64,000 bases of DNA from assembly GCA_018806985.1 (NCBI GenBank), contig JADANN010000458.1:3832774-3896773 (forward strand), in the 5' to 3' direction. The notes beneath the pieces were generated by a model. It worked only from the letters and a program-made list of their open reading frames with translations. It was not told the origin of the DNA and did no database searches. Below, one piece after another: positions 36,166 to 57,600 of the stretch. How positions within the stretch are numbered: the stretch's first letter is position 1; the number at the start of each line of letters is the position of its first letter. This DNA is from Angiostrongylus vasorum (lineage: Eukaryota; Nematoda; Chromadorea; Rhabditida; Metastrongylidae). Made by a program: the position numbers and the translations under genes.

Positions 36166-36944
36166 ACGACCAGTAATGCACAATACCAACAAAAATGGTT
36201 ATTTTTTAAAAAAAGCGTCAGACTTTGGAAAGTCAAAGTCGAAATTACTTCTTAGCCAACCTAAAATTCCTTAATGAAAAGTTAAACACTATCATAATTT
36301 CATGCCCACACATTAATACTTGTAAAAAAGTTGTAATGGCCTAAGCACTCCCCCAGTACTTCACTCTCGTTAGAAATTTTCAACTTACCAAAAGAATTTC
36401 CACCTTACATGCCGAGCTATCACGTCCATAGTGAAGAATCCGTCGTGGATTCAAGTAATCAAATAATTACTTCATATTTTGTAAACAATGGCAAAAAAAA
36501 TTAGCTGCCGAAGTAAATTGCTGCATTACAGAGACGCGGTATGTAAGATGTGCTCGAGAAGAGAGCGACAATTTTCGAACGCTTTGCAGTGTTATCGCTG
36601 AGAAGACCACAACAAAGCCGGGAGAGCATTGCCTAAATGATTTCGAACCGGCCTTGAAGGTTTCTATTCAGCTTTTATTCAAGTGGACTCCGATCCCGTT
36701 AGGGTCTCGAAGCTAGGAGATGTTGCATTCGAGATTTCGTCCTTCCTTTCTGACTCAGCTATAATTATACAGCACAAAATACTTGTCGTCGTCAAACGGG
36801 AACTTTGAGATAGCGCAACTTTTACAACTATATAATCAAAAAACCTCACATAGTTAAGTTTTGGCCTCCATAGAAATGTAATTGCTATACTGCGTAAGTT
36901 ATCAATACGAGGACAACGCGATCAAAACAGTATAATCATTATGT
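36166..36944. other. No feature recognised
   Basis: AT-rich sequence with no repeat family or coding signal that I can support. Confidence 0.5.
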
Positions 36945-37245
36945 TAACCTTTATTTGCTGCTTACTATAATTTTTCACGGCACGGTATGATGTGAAATAC
37001 AACCAGAACGATGCTAAGACATTCGCCAAACCTGGCGATTTGTGCTCCCTAGATCAATCTCGCTGACGGATGACTGCTGATGGCAGCGTTAGGTAAAAAA
37101 TCTAGTTAACAGAAACGCAAATCAAGGGCCATCGTGCTGCAATGTATAATATGCGAGCCCCCCAGAAAGGGTAATCGTAGTTCTATCTGACCAGGTGTCC
37201 ATGTTTTGCGAATATCTCAGCGTCGTTGTGGTAGTACAATCATTC
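36945..37245. repeat. Family C element with inverted ends
   Basis: The left end ACAACCAGAACGATGCTAAG ACATTCGCC pairs with the right end GCGAATATCTCAGCGTCGTTGTGG. The middle includes GATTTGTGCTCCCTAGATCA. Confidence 0.75.
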
Positions 37246-37655
37246 TCGTAGAAATATTTGTTTGCTAACAGATATCGTGAAGAGAAGCGGGACTCGATGT
37301 GTTAAAAAGAAGCGTACAATGATGTGGAAACGACGATTCTCAGAACAGTTTTTGCTATTATAGAGGGCGCGTGTGATATTGATAGCCAATGATTCGTAGT
37401 TCGATGTTCGGCTACTGCTGAGTTCACTCACAGATTCTTTCCAGAACATTCGCAGCCTCTGTCCTACACTATGCCGACACGCTAACGAGTACGAGATCGT
37501 ACACAAGGTGCCGTCCAATAACCATGTTTGCATCAAGTTCCAAAACTACGGTCTTATCAGGTTGGTACTCTGTCTAACGTCTCAACTACAAATTCAGTAA
37601 AAATGCGAAACTACTCCACGACATGAAGAAGAGGCCAACGAGAGCAGATCTCATT

Positions 37656-37770
37656 ATTGCTATTATTATTTTCATTATTATACTACAATACTATGCCATA
37701 CTATACTCCTATACTTATACTTTACTATTATTTATTATTACTATTATTTCTATTATTTTTATTGTCATTC
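37656..37770. repeat. ATT/TAC low-complexity tract
   Basis: Irregular (ATT)n and TTACTA repeats adjoining the head of a family B element. Confidence 0.8.
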
Positions 37771-37771
37771 C

Positions 37772-38112
37772 TGCCAACGGTTTACCGCCTCATCGTAGCT
37801 GAGAGGTGTTTATGGGGTGTCGGGCTGCGATGTACAGCGGGGGATTCAGCCCCCTCGCAGGGTCTCCCAAGCTGAGGAGTCCGGCGTTCCCATCAGGAAG
37901 CCTAGCTAAGAGTAAACCAATAGCAGGATCCACCACCGTCCTGGTATCAAACTAGTAGCACGGTGGCAAATCTCTCTCTGACTTACAAGGGTTGCGAATG
38001 CCTGTGGTACCTCGAGATTCTACGGAACCACAATGGCTAAACCAGCTAATCTCCGAAAAAATGGAGATTTTGCTGAGGCCCGCACAACCAGTGAGGACGG
38101 GCCATTCAAGTA
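37772..38112 (+). repeat. SINE-like family B copy 8
   Basis: Head AACGGTTTACCGCCTCATCG, B-box-like GGGGGATTCAGCCCCC, tail GGGCCATTCAAGTATCAA. A TTACTATTAC microsatellite follows. Confidence 0.8.
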
Positions 38113-38204
38113 TCAATTATCAGGTATTATTATTTCTTTTATTACTATTGTTATTACTATTACTATTACTATTAAGTATTACACGACCCATCTTTCACAT
38201 TTAT

Positions 38205-38535
38205 TCTGTGGATCCCAGCACTTATTGCATTCCATTCGTTTCGTCGCTCCATCATTCACGAAAGTCTTCAAACTATTCGCATGTGAGTTCGGATGCTGCC
38301 TGCGGATACTTCATCTTCGCCGCTGATGTTATTGAGTGCTGCTCGAGTCGATACTCCATGGAATCCTGTGCTGGGGCGTTCCCACGGGATTAGAGGTCGT
38401 CAGCCTGTCGGAGAATACTCTGGCACTAATTTCCGATCACGAAGGGATCACGAGCATGGTTGGCCTGGAGCGGTGTTGAACCACCGCCTGGGGGGGTTGC
38501 ACTACCGGCGCAATGGACGATACCATTCCCATTGC
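38205..38535 (-). repeat. SINE family G copy
   Basis: Tail GATCCCAGCACTTATTGCAT at the left. The head at about 38480-38535 includes the reversed B-box region GTGTTGAACCACCGCC. Confidence 0.6.
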
Positions 38536-38929
38536 CCCAGTAGCTTCTCAACGAGAACAGATGCTTAGGAAAAACAGATAGCATGGGAAGAGTATGGTAC
38601 GCCTTCCTTCATGTTCTGCTTTTTTTAATTCAACCCTTGAAAAACACACTTTGATAGGTTTCCACCAAGATCTCTAAGTTACAACAAAAAGAAATAGTGC
38701 CAGACCAAAGAAGTTTAAGTTATTGAAAAGATATATCGCAGAACACTAGTGATTTGACAGTTGACGTTCCATTATGCGAAGCCTAAAGGCAAGACCTCTT
38801 AAGTAAAAAAAAATGAGCAGTTGCATGCCTTCATAAATCATGTGTTCCTCCGTGTTGATATGAATATGGTTAAGTCTTGTTTTTTAGTAATTGAAGTTAT
38901 GTAGGACTATGAGATCACCTAGATCACCT

Positions 38930-39225
38930 AGATTCCCTCTAATTGCCAATCAACTCGAATGGCACCGGTAAAATCCAGTAGCCTCCATCGCGAATCAGAG
39001 CCACTCTCTGGGCTTCTATCGCTCAAGAGACACGAACAGCATTACACTTTTTCGAACACGGTCGCTTACTTTTATTGCCCTTGATGAGGAATTAGTCATG
39101 CGCAGCTTGCTTTGCTCTGCCTTGGCTCTGCAAGCTTAATGTTAGCCTAGTTTCCAGGTTGAAATCTCGTTCGCTGCAAATCATACCAAGACACACGTCG
39201 CCGTCGAGACAAGATGAGGCGGTAA
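38930..39225. repeat. Dispersed repeat I, copy 2
   Basis: Pairs with 32390-32715 and ends AAGATGAGGCGGTAAACTAT, identical to the terminal motif of family B, so the two families probably share an ancestor. Confidence 0.45.
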
Positions 39226-39294
39226 ACTATTCGTGGGAATATTATGACTTGACATTTTTAGTGCAATGTAATGGGATTTGAATGATGGTGAGTC

Positions 39295-39490
39295 GATTCT
39301 CCCTAGAATCCTAGAACAGCCGTTCTAGGACATTCCTAGGCCTTTTGCACTAGGAAGGTTTTCCAGAGAAGTCGGTCACCAATACCCTAAAGTCGTCAGG
39401 ACGGTAGGCTTGGTTGCCGTAGCGTGGGCTTGAACTAGAGCCTTACGCGTATTGAACGGCATCATTAGCATTGCGTTACCCAAGCTTCTG
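39295..39490 (-). repeat. SINE-like element related to family G
   Basis: The right end read in reverse is GGTAACGCAATGCTAATGAT ... CTAGTTCAAGCCCACGC, with a good B box. The left part carries GAATCCTAGAACAG and an imperfect palindrome around CTAGAACAGCCGTTCTAG. Confidence 0.5.
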
Positions 39491-40139
39491 TTATAATAAT
39501 AACAGTTCAGGTACTCGAAATTTGAAAGAAAAATTGAACACTAGTGAAAACAGAAATCATAGAGATTTCCCTCCAAAAAATGCCCACTGCCAATACGTAC
39601 CACTTGACACTTACGATTTTCGCGAATTGGGAAGCACTAATAAGAGAACTGGTTTATGTTCGTTTTTTTGATAGTGAATTTCTCCTTTATGAAGCGATGA
39701 AATGCGCATTACTTCCAGACGCGAAAAAGATGTCTATCTATGGAGAAGAGGCGAATGCATCAACCAGACGATCGCGTTCACCATCAATTGTGGATTTCCG
39801 TTTAGTCGAAGGAATCTCGAAAGAATTCAAAAGAACCCATTGCTGTATCTCAACAAGCTCCTAGCTCGGCAATAACCTTCTCTTTTGATCTGAGCACGTT
39901 TTGTTATTCTTCATTTTAACACATTAATCATTGAAAGTCCATCAGTTAAAGTGTTCTGAACCCTGAATGAAAAGACGAAATGCAAACGAATCATCGACGC
40001 TGTTATTCAAGTTATTGTTTATTGTACTTCTAGTTATTCAGTAGTGTGCTAGATAAATAATCAGTCGTAGTATGTTAAACGTCCTCAGTGATAGAGTGAC
40101 AACAAAACTTCCTCATTAGAAATAATACAGGTTAGCATA
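39491..40139. other. Open frame of 106 codons, otherwise nothing recognised
   Basis: The + frame 39544-39864 includes ANWEALIRELVYVRFFDSEF and has a plausible residue mix, but no start context, splice partner or homology that I can name. It may be a chance frame or a lone exon. Confidence 0.2.
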
Positions 40140-40470
40140 GAGGGACAACTAGTGCCGTGTTAGTGATGGCGATCATCAGCAGCACGGCGCTGCTTCGACC
40201 CCACTCAAAGCTCACCAAGCTTCTCATCTTTGAGGTTGGGAAATTGCTGCCTTGTCTGTACAAAATCCATTCGCTTTAATCCAGTGAAGACGCTCCAGCC
40301 TGGCCATCTCAGGACTCTAAAGAGAATCGAGGCGACCAGCATTCAACGACGTCCATGATGAAAGGAAAATCTTCAAGCAGAAGCCGAATTCACACGTAAA
40401 AAGTTGGAAGACTTTCGTTAATGACGAAGGCAAGGAAACGAATGAGAAACAGGTAGGATAAAAAAAACAG
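40140..40470 (+). repeat. SINE family G, best-kept copy
   Basis: Head-first on +: an A-box-like TGTTAGTGATGG and a B box TGCTTCGACCCC lie in the first 60 bp, followed by the family body CGACCAGCATTCAACGACGT and AAAAAGTTGGAAGACTTTCG. This copy defines the order head-body-tail for the family. Confidence 0.65.
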
Positions 40471-41808
40471 ATTGTATGCCAATAACTACCCACATACAAA
40501 TAGGAAGCAGCTTCACACAATATTGCTTACTCCTTACAGATCTAAGCTAATACATTCATTAAAAAGGTCATCCGCATAACCGATAATTCTTCTAACCACC
40601 AAATCACTCAAACCCGCATCAGTACTCTCTATTGTTCGTGCTGGGACTTGTTGACTCAAGGCTCATAACAGATATCACACTTCTGATGTGTTTTTAAGGT
40701 TTTTGCCAAAAAACCAAAGGCTATCTATGCTCTGCACTGAAACCTGGAATACACACGAGAAAAGTTCCAGACCATTTGAATGAAGACACTAACTTGTTTG
40801 TTTGAACCAATCCTAAACCACCTCTCACGTTCATTTCGACCAACGGTAGTCTGCTTTGTCCGATATGATGTAAAAGATGCAATCAGAATGTGCACATGAA
40901 TACGTTCATTAGTGGAAGATATAAAATAGTTGAATCAGGGACAAATTTCTGTAGAACGAAGCACAGTTTTGTCTGTGGTTGACCTCCCTATCTGTAGAGA
41001 ATATTATGCACGAAAAAAGTTGCAATCACACATAATACGTTGCCGTGAAAAAGTTGTGATAGGCAGTAAGTAAAACGTTGACATTGTAATTACTCCTTTA
41101 ACAGCATGAAAAAAGCAATAAAGAAGTATGGATTAGCTATTGAGCACCTCATGGCACTCTTAAACGAATGCTTAATGGGCTCAATCTTTAGATGGTCCGA
41201 GAAGTATTTCGCACAGATGAGAGGGTAGGGAATGGGGTAGTGACTAGTATAAACCCTTGTCATTGCGTTCACGTCTACAATTGAAGCCTCCATACTCGGT
41301 TTCCCGCTATTAATTTACGGTAGGTATATCGAGGTCTGTCATCTGCTCAACACAATAGAAGGTGGACAAATGTTTCGAGCTATTTTTCGAGTTAGGTTTC
41401 GAGACTCTCACTCGTCCCACTCGTAACAGCGCGGCTCTGAGGGAAGACGAAATCGCCGATACGTCAGCTATCGACCAACAACGACAGCAACGACAACAAC
41501 ACCAACATCACATCAGCTCAACAAGATCATTTCATAAGAACATACAATATATCAATTATTTATGCCAAGGTTTATAGAAAGACGGTCTTTTGAGTTGTTT
41601 CGAGTTATGGAGCGAGCAGTCACAGCACACAAAAACTAACACGAGAGAAACCCAAAGAAGGTTGGTTTCCATTTTTTGAGTACCCAAATTAGCTATCCAA
41701 AAACGGCAACATCGCAAACGATACTGGTTTATTATCTCTCCTCTCACACTTCACATACAAAAAGCGAGCTGATGTCGAACATATTTCAAACGGCCACGAA
41801 TGTATACA
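40471..41808. other. No gene recognised
   Basis: A family C end-like fragment lies near 41005-41095 (GCCGTGAAAAAGTTGTGATA GGCAGTAAGT), and a core-motif fragment (GACGAAATCGCCGATACGTC) plus a CAA-rich tract at 41446-41510. Nothing else is supported. Confidence 0.45.
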
Positions 41809-41955
41809 CATGAAGAACGCATAGGGAAGAGTCCCCCGAATTTGGCCAACAAATAGCTCATGAAGAACGCATAGGGAAGAATCCCCCGAATTTGGCCAAC
41901 AAATAGCTCATGAAGAACGCATAGGGAAGAATCCCCGAATTTGGCCAACAAATAG
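41809..41955. repeat. 50-bp minisatellite, three copies
   Basis: Units start at 41809, 41859 and 41909, each reading CATGAAGAACGCATAGGGAA then CCGAATTTGGCCAACAAATAG. Copies differ at one G/A position and by one C in the last unit. The period is not a multiple of three. Confidence 0.95.
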
Positions 41956-43934
41956 CAATGTCCAGTGGTTGCGAAATAATAGCGGTTCTAAATAGGTTTA
42001 AGGGAAAACAAAATCAGCGAACGACAAGACTAGAGAAACAAGGTCCCGAATGACCCGCCCTTCATCTTCAACGTAAACACAGCTGTTGAACAATATTTAG
42101 AAAGATCCGGCCTGTTGAATTCAGTAACAGTGATTGAAATACCACTGAACACTCTTAGATGCCAGCCAGTTCGCAATCGTTTGAATGACCGTCTGTTTAC
42201 AAACCAACATTGCAGTAATATGCCCTAATGCTGGTGATTGCATGAGTTCGGGTACGGTGTAGCTAATCTCTTGCAATGCGTGCGGAGACGAATCTATTGG
42301 CGAAACGAGTAGATCACTCTGTGTATGCATGAAAGAGTACCTAGATGGTAAGCGTAAAGCTAAACAAAATAATCCACAAGGCGCTCATGGACAGAAAAAT
42401 CCAAGAATCCAAAAAATGGATCGCAGATAGGAATGCCTCATTATCACGCATGATCTCACACTATACCTTGGATTAGTTTCTTAACATGGGAGAGGCACAT
42501 TACCCATCCATGTGAACTCTACGGTTGGTCTTCATGTGGAATATCTCGTGGAAGACTCGTAGAAAAAGGTGACTGTGTGAAGAAGCCGTTTGACTCTAAT
42601 TCGATTTATACTCGTGGTTTTTTTTACTGAGGTTGTGAAGAAATTTGGCAGACTAGGTTGCAGTTAACATGACCTTTCCATCCTCTCAAGAAGGCGAAAT
42701 ACGCAGGAAGAAATGTTAGCTACTGTTAGCAAATAGTATAAATAGCAACCTTGTCGTATCTATTAAGAAAACAGCAAATAATGACAAGAACTAAAAAGAA
42801 ATATTTTATTGGCAATTTTAAGTGATTACCAGATGATTATGTAAAAAGCCTATCCATTCTTTGATAAAATAGTCAAGGGATTTTGATCCTCTCTATTTCG
42901 CTGACCAACGAAGCTCGTTCTATATCCTTAAATTGCTGTTCGGTATGTCCATGCTGGAAAATATGCTTTAATGTCTACTTAGTGGTGTATAAGTCGTAAG
43001 AAAGCAATAAAATAACGAAACGCAACAATATGAACAAAATTTTAACTCTGGCAAGCAAAAAGGCCCAACAGATTCTCGACATCTTTTTAGACCGTTAAGT
43101 TGATATGAAGCTGTTAAATATTTACTGCGAACTCATGCGCTTTCCGTGAAGGCACTTTGCGCGTTTAGCTACACTTCTTCCTTTGGCAAGCAAAAACTAG
43201 TCCTTTTTGTTCCTTTTTTGCTTTTTTTGCAGTACACTTTGTCACTAGCAATCCTTTGATAACATCAGTCCTACTGAGGACATCCAATTTCCTATTTATC
43301 TCGTTCTTCGTTGTTTTAAATGAGCAACTTGCGAAAGCTTTTCGGAAAACTCAGAATCTCATTTCTCTTTACGAGATACTTTTGACCTAAAAACCGGTAA
43401 AACATTGCCGAAGAAGGAAGCTAACATTAGGTGCTGTTTCTCGTGTAACGTTTACAATTAGCAGCTAAAATAAAAAAATAGTTCAAAACTCTGAAAAAAA
43501 AAACGACTTGAATGCGGCAGGAAAAAAATAGTTGTATTGTGAGACAGTCAGATCCACCGGCGGATGGCACGAAGAAAATAGAGGAAAGGGTGTTGTTCTG
43601 CGGAACTTGAAAACGTGCGTCGTTAATGTGTTAACACTTCTTATTTATTTCCTTGCTGGATTCTTCCAGCTTTTTTGGTTGGTATGAATTAAAGGTTTCA
43701 GCATGAGCACAGCGAACAAATAAATTCATAATAGGAAGTAAAACGAATAATTGTAAGCATAAGTGAACAACTAAGAGAAAAGAACCTTGTCAGCTCCGTT
43801 TTGTGGTTCTGAAGTGCTCATCTTCTTAACATCGTGCATCAGCTTACACCTGACTCACAAAAGTAGAGGTTACGTTGCTGGAGACTTAAGGTGAAAACAC
43901 TTTTCCACAACCGAAAAGTTAATGAGTAACTTTT
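41956..43934. other. Gene-free stretch with repeat H
   Basis: Only the second copy of repeat H (42483-42790) was recognised. The rest is AT-rich with no supported feature. Confidence 0.5.
42483..42790 (+). repeat. Dispersed repeat H, copy 2
   Basis: Shares in order AACATGGGAGAGGCACATTA, TTCATGTGGAATAT, GTGTGAAGAAGCCGTTTGA and a TATAAATAGCAACCTTG block with 6062-6370. Divergence is substantial, so this is an old family. Confidence 0.55.
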
Positions 43935-44290
43935 CCCTTGACTATTTCTAGATGGCAACCACAATGGGAAGCTGAGATATGAGCAAAACTCGGGACTCCG
44001 TGTGGGATTCCAACCCGTGGTAACCCTTGGCAGGCGAACTATCCGATCTGTCTCCGCAGATCATTTCAATTGACGGGTAATTTCTGATAGCACCGATAAA
44101 GTAAAAACGACTGAGAGAAAGGCAAAGCAGGAGTGTGGCTTGGTGTGGTGGATAGCACATGAGCCCTGGTAAGCGTAAGCATATTCGAAGCCCGCACGGA
44201 ATCATGGGTTTTGCTCATGTCTCAGCTTCCTTGTGGTTGTATTAATATCGTACCATGGCATGAAAAAAGGATGGGCAGTAAAAAAAGCTA
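43935..44290. repeat. Family C element with inverted ends
   Basis: The left arm CAACCACAATGGGAAGCTGA GATATGAGCAAAACTC and the right arm GGGTTTTGCTCATGTCTCAG CTTCCTTGTGGTTGTA are near-perfect complements. The middle has GTGGTGGATAGCACATGAGC and ATATTCGAAGCCCGC, A- and B-box-like. Confidence 0.8.
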
Positions 44291-44789
44291 GGACCCATTT
44301 CTGGATTGTTCTACACTCGCAATACAACCACATCCCCGTTCTTTTTACACAATATATTAAGCGAAATTTAAAAAAAATAGATATGAAATAAAACAAAGGA
44401 CATAGGAGAGTGCTGTCGTAATGATGGATACTTCATAAATTGAGCACGACCAACATTATTAAGAACATTCATCCAGGCATTTACGTTTGTGATCGTACCA
44501 TGATGATCTTCATCGTGTGAATCAAGAAGATTACACTACCGTCTCCATTTCTTTGCTTTGAGTTCTCGCGGTACATAATGAGCCCCTTGTTGCTAAGGAA
44601 GCATGAAGATTGTCGCAAAGTTTTCTGTTCATCGTGACGAAGACGTTGATATCCACTGCTTCCAGCTTCCAGTGGTGGAGAGACGCAAGAAAAGTAATCC
44701 TATCGGTGGGTGTAGAACCACATCGTCGATCTTTCTCGGCATCACTGATTTCCCACAGTTGGAGAAAATCAGAAACACTGAACATTCCG

Positions 44790-44795
44790 TTTATT
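44790..44795 (-). terminator. Candidate polyadenylation signal of the kinase gene
   Basis: AATAAA on the - strand about 175 bp past the stop codon at 44969-44971. Confidence 0.4.
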
Positions 44796-44968
44796 GAAGT
44801 TTGTTTTCCAATGGCAAGTCAAATTGTTATGATTATCTGCACATTTTATGAAGACAACTGTACATTCTCTAAGAAAATCCTTAGAAAATCCGCATCGATG
44901 ACGAAGGTGAGGATTATCGCCTTCTTCAAGCTATCGAGTACAGTATGCTTTTTCCTGTTATTCTATCC

Positions 44969-53462
<8,494 letters not shown>

Positions 53463-53639
53463 CTAAATACCTTCGTATATTTCAGTTTAAATGAACAATC
53501 GATGGAAACGAAATGCGGAAGTTTTTACAATTTCAAAACCTTTAGATTTAAGAAATCCATCTATTTATGAATTTCTTTAATTCATCGGACTTAAATACGG
53601 AAGTAAAATAGAAGTAAAAGATTTTGAAACTTATCCAGC

Positions 53640-53960
53640 AGCTAACCATCGTGTTGTCCCACTTTCTTCTCTTTTTCTTCTTTTTTTCTCATGTTTACCT
53701 CCATCGTTTATCTTCTCGCCGCTGGCTTTTTCCTGGTAAATTCTCTTTGTTCCTTTTTTTCCTCTGCTGGTTCCTTGCTCCTAGTTCTTTCGACCACTTC
53801 TTCTGCACTTTTTCTTTTTCTTCCCACTGTCTTTTTTCGTAGGGCTCTTCTGTTCCGCCGGAAAATGGTTTGCAACGGTTTTCTTTGTCTCGCCCTTCCC
53901 TGGCTCTATTTTCTCGAAGTACTTCTCTTTTTTTTTCTCATTCTTTCCACAATTGTGCGT
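53640..53960. repeat. Polypyrimidine (+) / polypurine (-) tract
   Basis: About 320 bp with strong C+T excess on +. On the - strand, 53937-53699 is open for 79 codons of mostly Lys/Arg/Glu and ends in an AG-GTAAAC donor, immediately upstream of the kinase gene. Purine-rich strands lack stop codons by composition, so the frame may be accidental. Confidence 0.6.
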
Positions 53961-56114
53961 AGGGATTCCGGCTGGCTTCAAGTGACCTTTCTCCTCATTG
54001 TTCTTTCGGTCGTTTGTCTTGTGTGCAGTCATCCAAAAGTACAATACTGAAAAAAGTGCTCTGATCGGGTTTTGCTTGCTTCATGAGAACATCACTACGA
54101 GTTACATTAATACGAACCAGAAACAAAAACGAATATATGGTGTGGTGAAAGGAAAGTCCACAGTCAACCAACGTTCGTTAGCAAGCAATGACAATGAAAG
54201 AGGCCTAGCGATAAGTGCTTAATTGCACCAAAACAGTCGCTATTCTTGTTTTTTCTAAGAGATCAATGATACTGTTCATCCGATTTTCACTAATCGTCCC
54301 GTTTGTCATCATGGCCAGATGTAGTGCGTTTTTGTGATTTCCAGCGAATTCTTCTGCCAACGACACACTCAGGTACAAGTCTTAACAACATAAGGAATGC
54401 ATTCACTTGAAATTCATGTCATGCTTTGAAAGGGTGTAGTGCTGGTGTAGGATCATAAAGAGCGACAGCTCGAAAAAATCTCTAGATGTTCAATTACGCG
54501 TAGTTTTCCAAATGAGATAAAACCTCTGAAAATCATTCGAACGTAAAGTCGTGGGCGTAAAAACCGTTCCTCACTACATTTCTGACTAGTCGATCACCGT
54601 CCAATGAATATTCAATATTATTAACTTAGAACGTTTGTAATTCGTTTGTCCTCACCTCACTACAATCTTTATATAAGGCGATATCTTTCTAAAGCGGAGT
54701 CTTCGAAATCAGAATTAACTACTGCTTTCACTATGAACTAGCTTAATAAACCTGTTTCGATAGGTGAAGCAACAGTAAAACGTTACAAAACTGGATTTGT
54801 TCTATGTGTTTGAATCGCTAGGCGACAATGAAGGTAAGAGTAAGGAATTTGACAACGACCTGGAAAAGCCCTAGGGGAAGGACCGATTTATACAATGTCA
54901 CTGTCATTTTTTTCGCAGCAAAGACTATTCCCAGAAGGAACAACAAGCATTGTTACATCGGGACCGACGGGACGGATTGAAACGAGCAGACTAGGCTTCC
55001 ATATCACTCTAATGATCCCATATTTATAAAGGAAAAGAAATGGACTCTTTCCCCAGCACTTCCGCAACGGATCGCTAGCTGAATCTAAGGAAAACAATAT
55101 TCCCAGGAAAAAGATAGGTTTCTTATGTTTCATCATGGCGTCCAATGCTACACTCCCGAATATTCGGCTGTGTGCCTGGGTCGAGAACTAAGTGTGAAAC
55201 ATTCTTCTCAGAAATGAATGAGCATCAACAACGCATTAGGGGGCGACTTTTTCGATTATGCTGTTCCAGCAATAGTAATAGTTTTTTCCGTAAGTTAGAG
55301 AGAGAATCCGGACTGTTGAAGCACATTGAGCGTTTCATAGCCTCAACAAAAACTATGCCATCACGCGCGTTCATCACTTTGCACTTTCGACCCCAATCCT
55401 AGGTCTTATCGCTTTCATGTCTTTATAATTCTCATCAGTTCCACTTTATGAAGATCTAAACGTGCTTCTCGACGTTTATGCCAAAATTTGTGCCAACTTG
55501 AATGGCAACTACCTTGATCCATGCTTGATGCAATTGAACCTTAGTAGCTATAGGGTTACAGAGAGTTAAATCGTTTTTTTCTTCCACAATAGAACCTGAT
55601 TGAGGACAAATTGGCTCCGGCTATAATCTTGGGACTACTGCTAAGTCCCGAAGCAAAATAGCAAAAATTTCACACCAGTTTCTGGTTCTAATATTAAATA
55701 CGAATCGTAGGTCGATAAATCACGAGACCGCACACGCCTGAGTAAGGCGACTCATAAAAATGTCATCTCACATAGTTAGCACACCATAATTATGAAGGCT
55801 CCCTGGAACTGCTATATTGTAAACTGTAGTTGGAAATCCCTTGTTTGAACTACCGCTAATGTCCATGGTCAGAAAATTCAATGCGAAATCACGATGAAGC
55901 CAACTGGATGCAATCAAATGCTGCCCTCTCTGGAGTGGAGTGAAAGGCACACTACACCATTTTCAGATTGATACAGTTACCACCTGAACTATCACATACC
56001 CGGTATACAAATGAAATGGGCCACTGAGTTAAAGTAATATAAATGTATACTCGCATATACATATTCTTATTCTATCTACCCAAGTTTGAGAGTTTCTAAA
56101 TAAGAGTGGGGGGT

Positions 56115-56390
56115 AGTAGGGTTAGCGGATTAGTTAGTGGCATTCCACAAAGAAGTAAGGTGGTGGTTCGACCTCCTCCTCAACGCCTACGTACAACCCA
56201 TGTGGGAACGCTTTAGCTCGACTATCTCCAAGATTGTAAGAAAAATCAACTCGACCAGCATGCCACGAAGTCCACAAAAGAAAACGAAATCAACATGCTG
56301 CAGCCGAAACAATAAGCAAAATGTTGGGGTGACTTCGTGGACAACGAATTCGAGGGAAACGAATAGAATTTAACAAGCGCTGGGACTCCC
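56115..56390 (+). repeat. SINE family G copy
   Basis: The head GGGTTAGCGGATTAGTTAGT ... GGTGGTTCGACCTCC has A- and B-box-like blocks. The body reads CTCGACCAGCATGCCACGAA and the tail GCGCTGGGACTCCCAC. Confidence 0.65.
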
Positions 56391-56982
56391 ACAGTAGATG
56401 TGATAACGGGAAAAAAACTGCCACTCTTATTTTGCCTCTGCTGCGTGTAATTTATTCAGATCCTCTCCAGAAACCATGGCGCACTGTTCTAATTGGCCAA
56501 TAACTCCACTAATTTTATTTCCCAAGTTTTTCCATGATTTCAACATTTTGCAAAGTTATGGACAAGCTTCTATATCTCATCTTCTTCTATGATGCACTCA
56601 TGAACAGCATTATATTCAATTTATTCATTGAAGAAACAAGTGAACACATGAAGGATCATTATAGAAACGAACAAGAAACTACCGACTCTCACTACAGTGA
56701 GCAAGAGATTCAGAAATGGCGAGATGTCGCGACATGTCACTTCCCTTAAATCAATCATATGAGTGTGTAGTTTTTTGGCGGAATAGAAGTTAGGCATTAA
56801 AGGACATCTTTTAGCAACAAAGTATTAGACGAAACATATCTCCATGTATTGCAATATTATTAGGCTGTTCGGAAATCAATGCAGGATTTTTTACTGTTTA
56901 GCACTCGTCTATATGCTTTAGCGAAAAAAATTTTTCCGATGATGTAGCATTATTAGTCAATGCAAACTTCATTTCATGCATT

Positions 56983-57285
56983 TTCGCGCGCGTGTGGAGC
57001 AGTGGTCGGAGACGCCCCACAACACACACGTGGAATCGATCTCCGTGCCTCTGGCCCACCAAGCCTTCGATCCCTCCGGGATTGGCAAATCGGTACTAGA
57101 CTTGTCTGGGAGGATAGCGGCACTGGCTAGATACATCGGTAGGCCACCGCAAGTGATTGTAAAGGCCAGATATGCATTCAATCACCTCCAAACGATGCTT
57201 AATGAAATTGAATGCATGGCACATCCCTCAAGGATTGATCAACGCCTAGAGCTTTATCCTTTTATCCTTTATAGCTGAATTACAA
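56983..57285 (+). repeat. SINE family A copy 8, full-length
   Basis: The head GCGCGCGTGTGGAGCAGTGG contains an A box. The body includes GACTTGTCTGGGAGGATAGC and ATGCATTCAATCACCTCCAA, and the tail is TTTATCCTTTTATCCTTTAT. This is the clearest complete copy. Confidence 0.9.
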
Positions 57286-57389
57286 TATAATTTGCATTTT
57301 TCGCAAAGTTCTTAGGTAAGAAATTGATAATTCAAAACAGCGACTTCGACGAATCTGTTTCCACGAATTCAAACTCGGACGTACACAGG

Positions 57390-57600
57390 GCAAACTATTG
57401 GAAATATTAATTATTAAGTATGGAAGCAAGGAAGTGTTAACGAATGCACAGTCCAATATCGGTCAGGAAGCATCATACCGAATTCGACGTGATGAGACGA
57501 GGGAGATTACGGACATTCTTCCGCTATTGACGACGATGAATAGAAGGCCTAGGTTGAAACAAATACTTGCAACACTGTTCGAGAACTTGCAGAAGAAGTT
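57390..57600 (+). repeat. Low-copy repeat J, copy 2
   Basis: Similar to 4380-4500 in the block around GAGGGAGATTACGGACATTC. It is open in one frame (78 codons) but shows no recognisable protein. Confidence 0.35.

Noticed and set aside
53624..54050. Phe/Leu/Ser-rich + frames of 72 and 119 codons resembling membrane proteins
   Set aside because: They are read from a polypyrimidine tract, which encodes hydrophobic residues by composition alone.
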